Shown one piece after another: positions 15,676-24,258 of a stretch of 64,000 nucleotides of DNA (positions are counted from its first letter, which is position 1; each line of letters starts with the position of its first letter). Location: the NCBI RefSeq assembly GCF_004331485.1, contig NZ_SJKD01000013.1, positions 1-64,000 on the forward strand. Reading direction: 5' to 3'. The position numbers and the translations under genes were made by a program. The notes under the pieces were generated by a model, which was not told the DNA's origin, ran no database searches, and saw only the letters and a program-made list of their open reading frames with translations. This DNA comes from Kribbella capetownensis (lineage in GTDB: Bacteria; Actinomycetota; Actinomycetes; Propionibacteriales; Kribbellaceae).

Positions 15676-16596
15676 ATGTGGCCCGAGAATGTGGCGGACG
15701 AATGGCGAACGCGCGGGTTTGTGATCCTGCCCGGGTTCTTGTCAGCCGAGGAACTGTCACCGGCGCTGGGCGAACTGCCGACGATGTTTCCGACCTCCGA
15801 GGGATTCCACGACGGCACTGACGCGCGGCGCGAACGGTACGTCGACGACGAGTTCGACGGAATCGACACGTTTCCGTTCGCCAGTACGGCGTTCAGCCTG
15901 CTCGCCGTCCACCCGAGGATCGTGGGACTCGCGGAGACACTGCTCGGCCAAAGAGATCTGCGGCTCTCGTCGGCCGAGGCCTGGGCGAAGTACACCGGTG
16001 CCACGTCGTACGACCAGGAACTGCATCGCGACTACCTGAACCAGACCATCCTGGTGCCGTCCACCGCGGATCGCTACCAGCATCTCGAGCTGTTCGTCTT
16101 CCTCGTCGATGTCCCGGAGGAACTCGGACCGCCGCACCTGGTGCCGTACGACCACACCGCAGACCTGCCGATGAACCCGAACTTCTACCCACGCAACGGC
16201 GGTGCCGGCGACTTCGTCTCCCCTGACGACAACACCCACTTGTACGACGCCGAGCAGTCCGGCGCCGCGCCCGCGGGGACGGTGATCGCGTTCAACACCC
16301 GTACCTTCCACCGCGGCACCGGACTGTGGAAGCATCGCGGGGCGCGGTACTCGATGCAGCTCATCTACCGGCCGGCTGAGGCCGATTGGGGCCAGCGCAT
16401 GGCGTGGGCGCCTCGCAGCCACGAGCCGGCGTGGTACGAGTTCGTCCACCGGGCAACTCCTCGCCAGCTCGAGCTCTTCGGTTTCCCGGCACCCGGCCAC
16501 CCGTTCTGGACCGGCGAAACCCTGAGCGGCATCGGCCGGCGCTACCCGAAGCTCGATCTCACTCCTGGCGAACCTAGCGTCCTGAGTCGGACGTAA
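15676..16596 (+). CDS. phytanoyl-CoA dioxygenase (PhyH) family protein
   Basis: 306 aa. A 2-oxoglutarate/Fe(II) dioxygenase: N-terminal WRTRGFVILPGFLSAEEL, the metal motif HRD (in ELHRDYLNQT) and the distal His with 2-oxoglutarate Arg (FNTRTFHRGTGLWKHRGARYS). It should hydroxylate an unknown small molecule. The ATG at 15676 is preferred over an in-frame GTG three codons earlier because GGCAGGG lies at suitable spacing. Its promoter region faces the YCII gene. Confidence 0.85.
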   Translation: MWPENVADEWRTRGFVILPGFLSAEELSPALGELPTMFPTSEGFHDGTDARRERYVDDEFDGIDTFPFASTAFSLLAVHPRIVGLAETLLGQRDLRLSSAEAWAKYTGATSYDQELHRDYLNQTILVPSTADRYQHLELFVFLVDVPEELGPPHLVPYDHTADLPMNPNFYPRNGGAGDFVSPDDNTHLYDAEQSGAAPAGTVIAFNTRTFHRGTGLWKHRGARYSMQLIYRPAEADWGQRMAWAPRSHEPAWYEFVHRATPRQLELFGFPAPGHPFWTGETLSGIGRRYPKLDLTPGEPSVLSRT

Positions 16597-16687
16597 TGCG
16601 ACCGCGAGGCCGTCACATCTGCCCGTCGGGCTACGTCAGAGGGGTGGGGCCCGGTGGTGGGTCGTGATGAGTGGAGGAATTGTGGGC

Positions 16688-17431
16688 GTGATGTTGGTGA
16701 CGGGTGGGACTGGGACATTGGGGCGGCTGGTGGTGCCGTTGGTGGCGGAGGCGGGCTGGAAGGTCAGGGTGCTGAGCCGGCATCCCAAGGACGACGGGGT
16801 CGAGCATGTCGCGGCGGACCTGCTGCAGGGGGACGGGATCGATGACGCTCTGAACGGCGTGGACGTGGTGATCCATCTCGCGGGTGGGCCGAAGGGGGAC
16901 GACGTCGGCACGCGGAATCTGGTGCGAGCGGCCGAGCGGGCCGGAGTGAAGCACTTGGTACACATCTCGGTGACCGCGGTGGATCAACTCCCGCTGACGT
17001 ACTTCAAGTCCAAGCTCGGCGCGGAGCAGGCCGTGCGGGAGTCGTCGGTGCCGTGGACGGTACTGCGGGTCGCGCAGGTCCACGACTTCGCCTGGAACAC
17101 CGCGCGCATGATGGCGAAGCTCCCGGTGCTGCCGATCCCCGGTGGCGTACGGTTCCAGCCGGTGGACGGGCGCGACGTCGCGGCGCGACTCGTCGAGCTG
17201 GCGTTGGGCGAGCCCGCCGGCCTCGTCCCGGACCTGGTCGGCCCGAAGGTCTACAGCCTTGGCGAACTCGCACGCGACTACCTGCGCACCACCGGCAAGC
17301 ACCGGCTGTCGATGCCGGTTCGCGTTCCAGGCAAGGCCGGCAAGGTCTACCGGGCCGGCGGAAACCTGACCCTGACCGGCGCCACCACCGGCCACCGAAC
17401 CTGGGAAGCATTCCTCGCCGAAAAGGCCTGA
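16688..17431 (+). CDS. NAD(P)-binding SDR a (NmrA-like) protein
   Basis: About 247 aa. Starts MLVTGGTGTLGRLVVPLV (GxxGxxG), then LAGGPKGDD, HISVTAVDQLPLTYFKSKLGAEQAV (YFKSK in place of YxxxK) and the NmrA/atypical-SDR middle PWTVLRVAQVHDFAW. It is a predicted NAD(P)-binding oxidoreductase or sensor. The start is taken as GTG 16688 because GGAGG at 16673-16677 is 10 bases upstream; ATG 16691 and GTG 16682 are alternatives. It ends 3 bp before the convergent DUF3800 gene. Confidence 0.82.
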   Translation: MMLVTGGTGTLGRLVVPLVAEAGWKVRVLSRHPKDDGVEHVAADLLQGDGIDDALNGVDVVIHLAGGPKGDDVGTRNLVRAAERAGVKHLVHISVTAVDQLPLTYFKSKLGAEQAVRESSVPWTVLRVAQVHDFAWNTARMMAKLPVLPIPGGVRFQPVDGRDVAARLVELALGEPAGLVPDLVGPKVYSLGELARDYLRTTGKHRLSMPVRVPGKAGKVYRAGGNLTLTGATTGHRTWEAFLAEKA

Positions 17432-17434
17432 AGG

Positions 17435-18331
17435 TCAGACCGGCAGATACGGATCGAGTAGCGCGGTCAGGGCCGGGACCGGCGTCGGGTCGGTGGCGAG
17501 CCAGCGGGCGATGCCGGCCAGGAAGTCTGCCGCCTGTACTCGAGGATCGTGCCGGGAGTCGACCTGCCTCAGGCTGAGCAGTGGCGGCGGTGCGGGCGCG
17601 ACGGCCTCGGCCAGGAAGGCGCCGAGCCGCGCCATCCGACCTCGTGTCAGCGCGCTCTGCTCGTCGTGCACCACCGCGACCGACCGCTGCCCGGCGCTCC
17701 AGAACAACACCGTGTCGGCCACCGCGGGCACCATCGGTTCGAGCGGAGGCGGGATCGAACGATCGTCGTCGATCAACCGCAGCAGCACCTTCTCGACCCG
17801 CGCCCGCGTCACCTCGCGGAGGACCGCCACATCAGTCGGCAGCAACGCGAAGAACCGGTCGATCGCGGCATGGTCGAGCAGCCGCAACCGCTTGGTCCGC
17901 GTCATGACGAGGAACGCGTCCAAGAAGTCGGTCCGATGCCGGAACAGCGCCACGGCCTCCCCGTGATCCCGCGCCAGCCGCGTCCCATCGCCGTACGACG
18001 GCTCGTCGACGAGCAACTCGATCACCCGGCCGGCGACGTACGACGTCTTGTCGATGACGTGGACGTGGGCGTGTCCGCGCAGCGTGGTCAGGAACCACTC
18101 GAGCGCGGGTCGCTGCTCGGGCCGAAGCAGCAGGTTGGACTTGTACTCGGTGGTCCCGCGACGCCGGAACCGGGACTGCAGGACGGCGACCAGTTCGGCG
18201 GCCTCCGGTACGTCGAGATCCACACTGGCGTGGGTGATCACGGGCGACTCGGGGTCCAGGAGATTGCTCCCGGAGAACCCCGATTCGTCACACGCGATCT
18301 CGACCGACGCCGATGATGACGTGGGGTGCAT
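17435..18331 (-). CDS. DUF3800-like protein (RNase H-fold)
   Basis: 298 aa. It opens with IACDESGFSGSNL, giving the D-E-S acidic start of DUF3800, and ends with VDSRHDPRVQAADFLAGIARWL, matching the conserved Gln-x-Ala-Asp helix. Between them is a helical region with LLLRPEQRP and HVIDKTSYVAG. DUF3800 has an RNase H-like fold and occurs in defence or mobile contexts as well as alone; no partner is visible here. The ATG at 18331 has GGAG upstream. It may be cotranscribed with the methyltransferase upstream despite a 160-bp gap with a hairpin. Confidence 0.72.
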   Translation of the reverse strand: MHPTSSSASVEIACDESGFSGSNLLDPESPVITHASVDLDVPEAAELVAVLQSRFRRRGTTEYKSNLLLRPEQRPALEWFLTTLRGHAHVHVIDKTSYVAGRVIELLVDEPSYGDGTRLARDHGEAVALFRHRTDFLDAFLVMTRTKRLRLLDHAAIDRFFALLPTDVAVLREVTRARVEKVLLRLIDDDRSIPPPLEPMVPAVADTVLFWSAGQRSVAVVHDEQSALTRGRMARLGAFLAEAVAPAPPPLLSLRQVDSRHDPRVQAADFLAGIARWLATDPTPVPALTALLDPYLPV

Positions 18332-18370
18332 GAGAAGAGCTCCAAGGCTGGTGGACTGCACGCTGAAGGG

Positions 18371-18389
18371 GCCCGTCGCAGGGACGGGC
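18371..18389 (-). terminator. short GC hairpin between methyltransferase and DUF3800 genes
   Basis: GCCCGTC (18371-18377) pairs with GACGGGC (18383-18389) over a 5-nt loop. It lies about 100 bp after the methyltransferase stop, so termination there is possible but unproved. Confidence 0.4.
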
Positions 18390-18491
18390 GTGATCAGGCG
18401 GGGAACCGCGTGATCAGTGAGCGGCAGCAGCAGCCTGAGCAGACATGTGACCCATCATCGGTGCGACCCGGGTCGATCCACCAGTGAATTG

Positions 18492-19319
18492 TCAGGGTTT
18501 GCGCGCGAGAGCGACGTACAGCAGCAGGGCGGCACCGGTCGGACTGAGCGTCTGCTCGGCGGGCGGCCACCAGCCGGTCAGGTCGACCAGACCTGGCTCG
18601 ATCAGCTCGAGACCGGCCACGATCTCGGCGAGTTCCACCGGAGCGCGGAAGGTGAGGTCCGGGAAGGACTCCTTCAGCTTGTCCTCGACCGCGGTCGCGA
18701 ACTCGCCCAGCCGGCTGCCGTCACGGGCGTTCACCGGATGCGTGAGCGCCAGGTACGACCCGGGCGGCACCGCGGCCAGGTAGCCGGCGACCAATCGCCG
18801 GACCTGTTTGGTGTCCGGGATCCTGTGCAGCACCAGTCCGAGGATGATGCCGACCGGCCGCTCCAGGTCGAGGGCCTCGGTGACGACTGGATGCTCGAGC
18901 ACGGACTCGGGGTCGGTCAGGTCGGCGTCGGCGAAGAACGTGCTGCGGTCGTCCGCGAGCAGGGCCTGACCGTGCGAGATCGCCATCAGGTCGTTGTCGA
19001 CGTACACGACCTTGGCCTGCCGATCGGCCTTCAGTGCGACCTCGTGGGTGTTCGGCGGAGCCGGCAGACCGCAGCCGAGATCGAGGAACTGATGTACGTC
19101 GTCGCTGACCATCCAGCGGATCGCGTCGCCCAGCCAGCGCCGGTTCTCCCTGGCCAGGGCCGGTGCCTCGGGCGCGATCTCCAGGACTTCCTGGAACAGC
19201 CGGCGGTCCACCTCATAGCTGTTCTTGCCGCCGAGGAACAGATCGTAGAGCCGGGCTTCGGAGGGCCGGTGGAGTTCGACGTCAGGCAGCACCTGGCGCG
19301 CCTCGTTCCGCTCCGGCAT
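18492..19319 (-). CDS. SAM-dependent methyltransferase (PF04672 type)
   Basis: 275 aa. Matches the actinobacterial Methyltransf_19 family: PSEARLYDLFLGGKNSYEVDR, the SAM loop QFLDLGCGLPAPPNTHEVA, VVYVDNDLMAISHGQALLA and a C-terminal GLVDLTGWWPP. Members are abundant in actinobacteria, with unknown targets. The start at MPERNEARQ is supported by the following conserved PSEARLYD block. The divergent intergenic region contains the LacI-type operator of the polysaccharide lyase gene. Confidence 0.85.
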   Translation of the reverse strand: MPERNEARQVLPDVELHRPSEARLYDLFLGGKNSYEVDRRLFQEVLEIAPEAPALARENRRWLGDAIRWMVSDDVHQFLDLGCGLPAPPNTHEVALKADRQAKVVYVDNDLMAISHGQALLADDRSTFFADADLTDPESVLEHPVVTEALDLERPVGIILGLVLHRIPDTKQVRRLVAGYLAAVPPGSYLALTHPVNARDGSRLGEFATAVEDKLKESFPDLTFRAPVELAEIVAGLELIEPGLVDLTGWWPPAEQTLSPTGAALLLYVALARKP

Positions 19320-19462
19320 CGCCCCGATCCACCTCGTTCCCGAATCCGAAAAGGTCGATTACCGGAAGGCTACCGGCGCTCCCCGAGGCGATCGCACCGG
19401 GGCTGTGTCGCGGAACCCGGCACCCATTCGTCCCACCCTGCGGGAGATCCGGAGACCACAGT

Positions 19463-19478
19463 TGGCAAACGCTTGCCA
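19463..19478 (+). promoter_or_regulatory. LacI-family type operator before the PL6 lyase
   Basis: TGGCAA-ACGC-TTGCCA is a 16-bp inverted repeat with the AACGCTT centre usual for LacI/PurR-family operators controlling sugar catabolism. It lies about 70 bp upstream of the start codon. No lacI gene is present in the window. Confidence 0.65.
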
Positions 19479-19548
19479 GCGCCAGCGATCGCCCACAGAC
19501 TGGGCAGCCACATCCGGACCCCGCCCCGAGTCACCCCCGGAGGACGCC

Positions 19549-20988
19549 ATGCATCGCCGTACCTTCCTGGCCACCGCCCTCGGCGCCGGCCTCACCGCCA
19601 CCGCGCTGCCCGCGACAGCCACATCCACCGCCACCACCCAGGCCCGCGCCGTCCGGGCCCGCACGCTCGACGAACTCCGGAAGGCGATCGCGGCAGCCCA
19701 CCCCGGCACCGAGATCGTCGTTGCCAACGGCACGTACGACGCTCCCGGCGACGAGACCATCGCGATCCAGGGCAAGCGCGGGACCGGCGGCGCACCGATC
19801 GTGATCCGGGCCGAGACCGTGGGCGGGGTGACGCTGACCGGGAACCGCGGGTTCGTGTTCGGCGACTCGTCGTACGTGACCGTCAACGGGTTCACGTTGA
19901 AGCAACGGACCACGTTCGAGATCCCGACCACCTGTCACCACGTGACGATCAGCCGCAACGACCTTCAGCTCGCCGACATCGAGGGGATGCACTGGCTGAT
20001 GGTCCGCGGCGACTCGACCACTGTGGAGCGCAACCACTTCCACGGGAAGTCGACGCTCGGAATCTTCCTCGGCGTCGAGGGACCCGGGTCGGACGGGATG
20101 GCGCGTGGTGTGCGGATCGTCCGCAACTACTTCTCCGACCACACCTTCGCCGGCTCCAACGGCGGCGAACCGATCCGGCTCGGGCTCAGTGGGCGCTCGC
20201 TGAGTGACGCCGGCGCGCTGGTCGAGCAGAACCTGTTCGAGCGCGCCAACGGCGATCCGGAGGCGATCTCTGTCAAGTCGACCGGCAACACGATCCGGCA
20301 GAACACGATCCGCGACAGCCTCGGCGGCATCGTGCTCCGGCACGGCAACCGATCCCGGGTCGAAGGCAACTTCATCCTTGCCGGAAGCAACGGGATCCGG
20401 ATCTACGGCAACGATCACCTGATCGTGAACAACTACACCGAGCAGATCGGCGGCTCCGGCATCGTGCTCGGCAGCGGCAGCGTGCGTGACCACAAGCCGG
20501 AGGACTCACCGGAGAGCCGCCAAGGCAACGACGCGCCGGACCGGGTGACGATCGCACTCAACACCGTCCTGTCCTGCGGTACGGCGATCAGCGGGGAGTC
20601 GCAGCGGACCCTGCCGCCGCTGGATTGCTCGATCACCGACAACTTGCTGATCGGTGACTCCGGCAAGCAACTGGTGTCGATGCCATACCTGGATGGCATC
20701 GCGTGGTCAGGCAACCTCTGCTGGGGCGCCGCCGCCGACGGCAACATTCCGGCCGATGGGTTCTCCCGCAAGGACCCGAAACTCGCGGCCGGGTCCGACG
20801 GCATCCGCCGCCTCACGTCCTCGAGTCCCGCGATCAACGCCGCCAGCAAGAGCTACCCGAATGTGCCGAAGGAACTCGACGGTCAGCCGCGCATCGGGAG
20901 GGCGGATGTCGGCGCCGACGAGTACAGCAAGGCCGCTCCGATCAACCGCCCGCTCACTCCGTCGGACGTCGGCCCGACGTCCCGATGA
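19549..20988 (+). CDS. secreted polysaccharide lyase family 6 protein (alginate lyase/chondroitinase-B-like)
   Basis: 479 aa with an RR-containing signal (MHRRTFLATALGAGLTATALPATA), likely Tat-exported. The rest is a right-handed parallel beta-helix, with many Asn-ladder repeats (ITRNxF-like) and the PL6 catalytic block: K243 in AISVKSTGNTIRQNTIRDS and R264 in GIVLRHGNRSRVEGNF, matching the catalytic Lys/Arg of chondroitinase B. PL6 enzymes cleave alginate or dermatan sulfate by beta-elimination. GGAGG directly precedes the ATG. A LacI-type operator upstream suggests induction by a sugar. Substrate choice cannot be settled from sequence alone. Confidence 0.88.
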   Translation: MHRRTFLATALGAGLTATALPATATSTATTQARAVRARTLDELRKAIAAAHPGTEIVVANGTYDAPGDETIAIQGKRGTGGAPIVIRAETVGGVTLTGNRGFVFGDSSYVTVNGFTLKQRTTFEIPTTCHHVTISRNDLQLADIEGMHWLMVRGDSTTVERNHFHGKSTLGIFLGVEGPGSDGMARGVRIVRNYFSDHTFAGSNGGEPIRLGLSGRSLSDAGALVEQNLFERANGDPEAISVKSTGNTIRQNTIRDSLGGIVLRHGNRSRVEGNFILAGSNGIRIYGNDHLIVNNYTEQIGGSGIVLGSGSVRDHKPEDSPESRQGNDAPDRVTIALNTVLSCGTAISGESQRTLPPLDCSITDNLLIGDSGKQLVSMPYLDGIAWSGNLCWGAAADGNIPADGFSRKDPKLAAGSDGIRRLTSSSPAINAASKSYPNVPKELDGQPRIGRADVGADEYSKAAPINRPLTPSDVGPTSR

Positions 20989-20993
20989 GTTTT

Positions 20994-21041
20994 CTCCTGC
21001 TCGCTCGTCTCAACAAGAACCAACCAACGAGCGAGCAGGAG
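20994..21041 (+). promoter_or_regulatory. perfect 15-bp hairpin enclosing the ribosome binding site of the next gene
   Basis: CTCCTGCTCGCTCGT (20994-21008) is the exact reverse complement of ACGAGCGAGCAGGAG (21027-21041), with an 18-nt A/C-rich loop. The 3' arm contains most of AGGAGG (21037-21042), the only good ribosome binding site for the ATG at 21047. It begins 5 bp after the lyase stop. It could be a terminator, a translational block, or both. Confidence 0.8.
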
Positions 21042-21046
21042 GCCTC

Positions 21047-21589
21047 ATGGCGAAGGTGCTGTACTCGGTGACGATGTCGGTCGACGGCTTCATCACCGGC
21101 CCGGACGGCGACATGCAGTGGATGCGCCCGTACCTCGGTCCGAACCCGGAGGTCGACGACCTGATCCCCCGGATCGGCTCGATCCTGGCCGGGCGCCGGT
21201 CGCACGACGGGGACGACCCGCACAAAGGCGAAGCCGGCGAGGGACAGGCGTTCGGCGGCGGGTGGAGCGGCCCGCTCTTCGTGCTCACGCACCGCCCGCC
21301 CAGCAGTCCCGAGCCAGGCGTCACGTACGTCGACGAGTTCGCGAAGGCGATCGCGATGGCGAAGGAGGCAGCCGGCGACAAGTACGTCAACGTGATCGGC
21401 GCGAACGTCGCCAAGCAGTGCATCGAGGCCGGCGAACTGGACGAAGTACTGCTGCTGTTCGTCCCCGTCATGCTCGGCGACGGCACACGCCTGTTCGACC
21501 AACCGGGAGGCCGGACCGTTGGCCTCGAACGGCTGAGTGCGGCCGAGAACGAGCTCGCCACCAATCTCTGGTTCAAGGTCGTGCGCTAG
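21047..21589 (+). CDS. dihydrofolate reductase/RibD C-terminal family protein
   Basis: 180 aa. Family pattern: KVLYSVTMSVDGFITGPDGDMQW, SILAGRRSH, GPLFVLTHRPP and VNVIGANVAKQCIEAGELDEVLLLFVPVMLGDGTRLF. Predicted NADPH-dependent reductase of unknown substrate; a second, different paralogue lies at 10675. Its ribosome binding site is buried in a perfect hairpin. It converges with a YCII gene, overlapping by 4 bp. Confidence 0.88.
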   Translation: MAKVLYSVTMSVDGFITGPDGDMQWMRPYLGPNPEVDDLIPRIGSILAGRRSHDGDDPHKGEAGEGQAFGGGWSGPLFVLTHRPPSSPEPGVTYVDEFAKAIAMAKEAAGDKYVNVIGANVAKQCIEAGELDEVLLLFVPVMLGDGTRLFDQPGGRTVGLERLSAAENELATNLWFKVVR

Positions 21590-21882
21590 AAGTCCGCGGC
21601 GGTCGAGTGCATCACCGCGCGGATCTCGACGGATCGCCCCGCACTCTGGCAGTCCGGCAGCAGGCGCGCGAGCTCGACCGCCCGCTCGCGACTGTCCACG
21701 TCGATCAGGTAGTAGGCGTCGATGGCGGCCGGAGCCGCTCGATCGGGCATGTGTACGGCCAGTTGTGGGTCGGCCAGCACCTCACCGCAGACCAGTTCGC
21801 CGGCGTCGTACGCGGCCCGTTCGAACTCGTCGCGGCGCAGCGGCTGCTCGCCGTCGCCCTGCAGGATCAGTAGGAACTTCAT
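21586..21882 (-). CDS. YCII-related (YciI-like) protein
   Basis: 98 aa beginning MKFLLILQGDGEQPLRRDEFERAAYDAGELVCGEVLADP, ending DAYYLIDVDSRERAVELARLLPDCQSAGRSVEIRAVM, the YCII ferredoxin-like pattern (compare the paralogue at 15159). The ATG is chosen from this family start; upstream codons belong to another frame's gene. It is divergent from the GNAT gene with a 60-bp promoter gap. Function unknown. Confidence 0.85.
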   Translation of the reverse strand: MKFLLILQGDGEQPLRRDEFERAAYDAGELVCGEVLADPQLAVHMPDRAAPAAIDAYYLIDVDSRERAVELARLLPDCQSAGRSVEIRAVMHSTAADF

Positions 21883-21942
21883 CGGCGCACTCCTCTCACT
21901 GGTACGACGGAGCCGAGGGCGCGGTTTTGACATGATGGCCCG

Positions 21943-22470
21943 ATGTTGGTGCGCACCGAGCGGTTGAGCCTGCGTCGCTTCAGCCCCGACGACGCGGAGG
22001 CGTTCGCGGCGTACCGGTCGGATCCGGACGTGGCGCGCTACCAGTCGTGGGACGCGCCACTCCCCTTGGCCGACGCGCTCAAGACGGTCGAGGACTTCGC
22101 GAACGGAGATCCACTGAAGCCTGGCTGGTTCCAGTACGCCGTCGACCTGGACGGCGTACTGATCGGCGACATCGGTTTCAACCTGCACGAGAACCTCAGG
22201 CAGGCCGAACTCGGCTTCACCCTCGCGCCCGAGCACCAAGGCAAGGGCTACGCGACCGAGGCGGTCCGCGGCCTCCTCGATCAGTTGTTCGTCGAGCGCA
22301 AGCTGCATCGCGTCTCGGCCGAGTGCGACGCCCGCAACAGGGCATCGGCCCGGCTGCTCGAACGCCTCGGCTTCCGGCAGGAAGGTCTGCGACTGTCGAA
22401 CAGTTGGTTCAAGGGCGAGTGGACCGACGACCTCCTGTTCGGCCTGCTCCGGTCCGACTACCTCAGCTGA
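21943..22470 (+). CDS. GNAT acetyltransferase (RimJ/RimL-like)
   Basis: 175 aa. GNAT motifs: TERLSLRRFSPDDAEAFAAYRSDPDVARYQSWD, VLIGDIGFNL and the acetyl-CoA loop ELGFTLAPEHQGKGYATEAVRGLL, followed by RNRASARLLERLGFRQEG. This is the RimJ/RimL branch that acetylates N-terminal or small-molecule amines. It converges with the methyltransferase gene, overlapping by 8 bp. Confidence 0.9.
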   Translation: MLVRTERLSLRRFSPDDAEAFAAYRSDPDVARYQSWDAPLPLADALKTVEDFANGDPLKPGWFQYAVDLDGVLIGDIGFNLHENLRQAELGFTLAPEHQGKGYATEAVRGLLDQLFVERKLHRVSAECDARNRASARLLERLGFRQEGLRLSNSWFKGEWTDDLLFGLLRSDYLS

Positions 22471-23230
22471 CGGCCTGCGCGGCCCACGCCCGAGCGGTCA
22501 GCCGGATCGAGCCGTCCGCTTCGATCGGCAACCGCGCGCGCACCGCCTCCCGCAGCGTCTCCTGATCTGGCTCGGCCAGGCTGCGCAGGTACGCCGGCGC
22601 CGGACCCTGCCCACCCAGGAACGGCTTCCAGTAGTCGTCGAACGACGTGAACTCCGTCGGTACGACGATCTCCCGCGTGCTGACCGTGGTGAACCCGGCC
22701 TCGGTGAACAGTCCTTCGAGGCCCTCCGCCGTACAGAACGGAAAGCGGACCGCTTCATCGTGGTCACGATCCTGTGGACGGACTTCGATCATCGCATCGA
22801 AGAAGTTCCGCATCAGCTGCATGCCCTCGGCGTAGTCCCAGACGTACGCGCCGACGGTCGCCCCGATCTCCCGCATCCGGCGCAACGCCTCGACCCGCTC
22901 GGGGACGAAGTTGAGCACCAGTCCGGCGACCACCACGTCGTACGGGCCGTCCGGCAGTTCGGCCGCCGACCTGACCTCGAAGCTCGCTCGCTCGTCGCGG
23001 ACGTGCTGCCGGACGTGTTCGATGAAGCCGGTCGACGGGTCGACTCCGAGCACCGAGGCTGGATCCGCCGTACGCAGGATCGTGCTGGTCAACGCCCCGG
23101 TGCCGCAGCCGACGTCGAGCCAGCGCAGGCCGGTGGGCTGGTCCAGCCAGCTCACGAAGTCGGTGGCGACCAGCCGGCTCCATCGGCCGACGTACGACTC
23201 GTAGATCTCACCGCTCGCCCACTGGGTCAC
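22463..23230 (-). CDS. class I SAM-dependent methyltransferase
   Basis: 255 aa. MTQWASGEIYESYVGRWSRLVATDFVSWL, SAM motif LRWLDVGCGTGALTSTIL, VLGVDPSTGFIEHVR, and AAELPDGPYDVVVAGLVLNFVPE, a UbiE/COQ5-like small-molecule methyltransferase. The start is GTG 23230, overlapping the stop of the upstream SDR gene (GTGA, 23227-23230), so it is coupled to it and probably under the same TetR control. Confidence 0.88.
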   Translation of the reverse strand: MTQWASGEIYESYVGRWSRLVATDFVSWLDQPTGLRWLDVGCGTGALTSTILRTADPASVLGVDPSTGFIEHVRQHVRDERASFEVRSAAELPDGPYDVVVAGLVLNFVPERVEALRRMREIGATVGAYVWDYAEGMQLMRNFFDAMIEVRPQDRDHDEAVRFPFCTAEGLEGLFTEAGFTTVSTREIVVPTEFTSFDDYWKPFLGGQGPAPAYLRSLAEPDQETLREAVRARLPIEADGSIRLTARAWAAQAVS

Positions 23231-24168
23231 TTGCGCAGGATAGGGCCGGACTGCGGGAGCGCAACACCTGTGAGCTGCTCGGCCACCGACCACAGTCGGG
23301 CGTTGGCCTCGACGTCGAGGGACCGCTTGGGTGCGGCGGCGAGCTTGGTCGGTCCGACCAGGCCGAAGAAGTTGGCCGGGCCGTAGTACGCGCCGGACTG
23401 GGCGTCGGGGCTGGTCGCGGCGAACAGAAGTGGCTCGGTGCCGATCTCGACGCCCTGCGACGGGAGCGGGTTGAGACGGTGTGCGATGCGGGTGGCGAGC
23501 GGAAGCTGCTCCCGTCCCAGCAGGGCACCGGCGGCCAGGAGGTTGGTGCGCGTGAAGCCGGGGTGAGCGGCCGTGCTGAGCAGGCCCCAACCGTGGTCGT
23601 CCGACAGCTCGGCCAGGTGGTTGCTCATCATCAGGTCGGCGAGCTTCGACTGCGCGTACGCCAGGTTCGAGCGGTACCGCTGTTCCCACTGCAGGTCGTC
23701 GAAGTGGATCCGGCCGTAGTTGGCCGTGCCGCTGCTCATGGTCGTGATCCGCGGCGCCGGCGCGGCCAGCACCAGCGGCAGCAGCCGCACGGTCAGCGCG
23801 AACGGGCCGAGGAAGTTGGAGCCGAACTGCAGCTCGAAACCGTCCTTGGTGACGTTGCGGGTCGGCGGGTTCATCACGCCGGCGTTGTTCACCAGCAGGT
23901 CGAGGTGCGACTCGTCCGCACTCAGTCTGTCGGCGAACTCCTGGACCGACGCCAGGTCGGCGAGGTCGATCCGCCGTACCTCGAGCTGGGCGTTCGGGTG
24001 CTCGGCCAGGATCTCGGCCCGGGCTGCCTCGCCCTTGGCGACGGTCCGGACCGCCATCACCACTCGCGCACCGGCGGCGGCGAGGCGCGTGGTGGCCTCC
24101 TTGCCGGTGCCGCTGTTGGCGCCGGTGACGACAGCGAGCTTGCCGGTCTGGTCGGGGACGACGTACAT
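23227..24168 (-). CDS. short-chain dehydrogenase/reductase
   Basis: 313 aa. TGANSGTGKEA cofactor motif, NNAGV, catalytic YAQSK (in LAYAQSKLADLMMSN) and the HPGFTRTNL segment of retinol-dehydrogenase-like SDRs. The ATG at 24168 is preferred because GGAGGA at 24172-24178 would otherwise be coding for an earlier ATG (24180). Divergent from a TetR gene, with three operator-like sites between. It leads an operon with the methyltransferase. Confidence 0.9.
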   Translation of the reverse strand: MYVVPDQTGKLAVVTGANSGTGKEATTRLAAAGARVVMAVRTVAKGEAARAEILAEHPNAQLEVRRIDLADLASVQEFADRLSADESHLDLLVNNAGVMNPPTRNVTKDGFELQFGSNFLGPFALTVRLLPLVLAAPAPRITTMSSGTANYGRIHFDDLQWEQRYRSNLAYAQSKLADLMMSNHLAELSDDHGWGLLSTAAHPGFTRTNLLAAGALLGREQLPLATRIAHRLNPLPSQGVEIGTEPLLFAATSPDAQSGAYYGPANFFGLVGPTKLAAAPKRSLDVEANARLWSVAEQLTGVALPQSGPILRK

Positions 24169-24182
24169 CGGTTCCTCCATAA

Positions 24183-24252
24183 AAGACTGCTGGTCTGTTA
24201 TGGCTTCGACGTTATCAGACCGGCGGTACGATAACAACAGACCAGCGGTCTG
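24183..24252. promoter_or_regulatory. three TetR-type operator sites between SDR and tetR
   Basis: CAGACCAGCGGTCTG (24238-24252) is a CAGACC-N3-GGTCTG palindrome. AAGACTGCTGGTCTG (24183-24197) matches its reverse complement at 13 of 15 positions, and CAGACCGGCGGTACG (24216-24230) matches it at 12-13 positions. GTTATC and GATAAC (24211-24216, 24230-24235) flank the middle copy. The sites cover both divergent promoters. Confidence 0.7.
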
Positions 24253-24258
24253 TAGACT

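Noticed and set aside
18417..20207. 596-codon plus-strand frame across the methyltransferase and PL6 start
   Set aside because: It crosses two real genes in the wrong frame and contains no domain.
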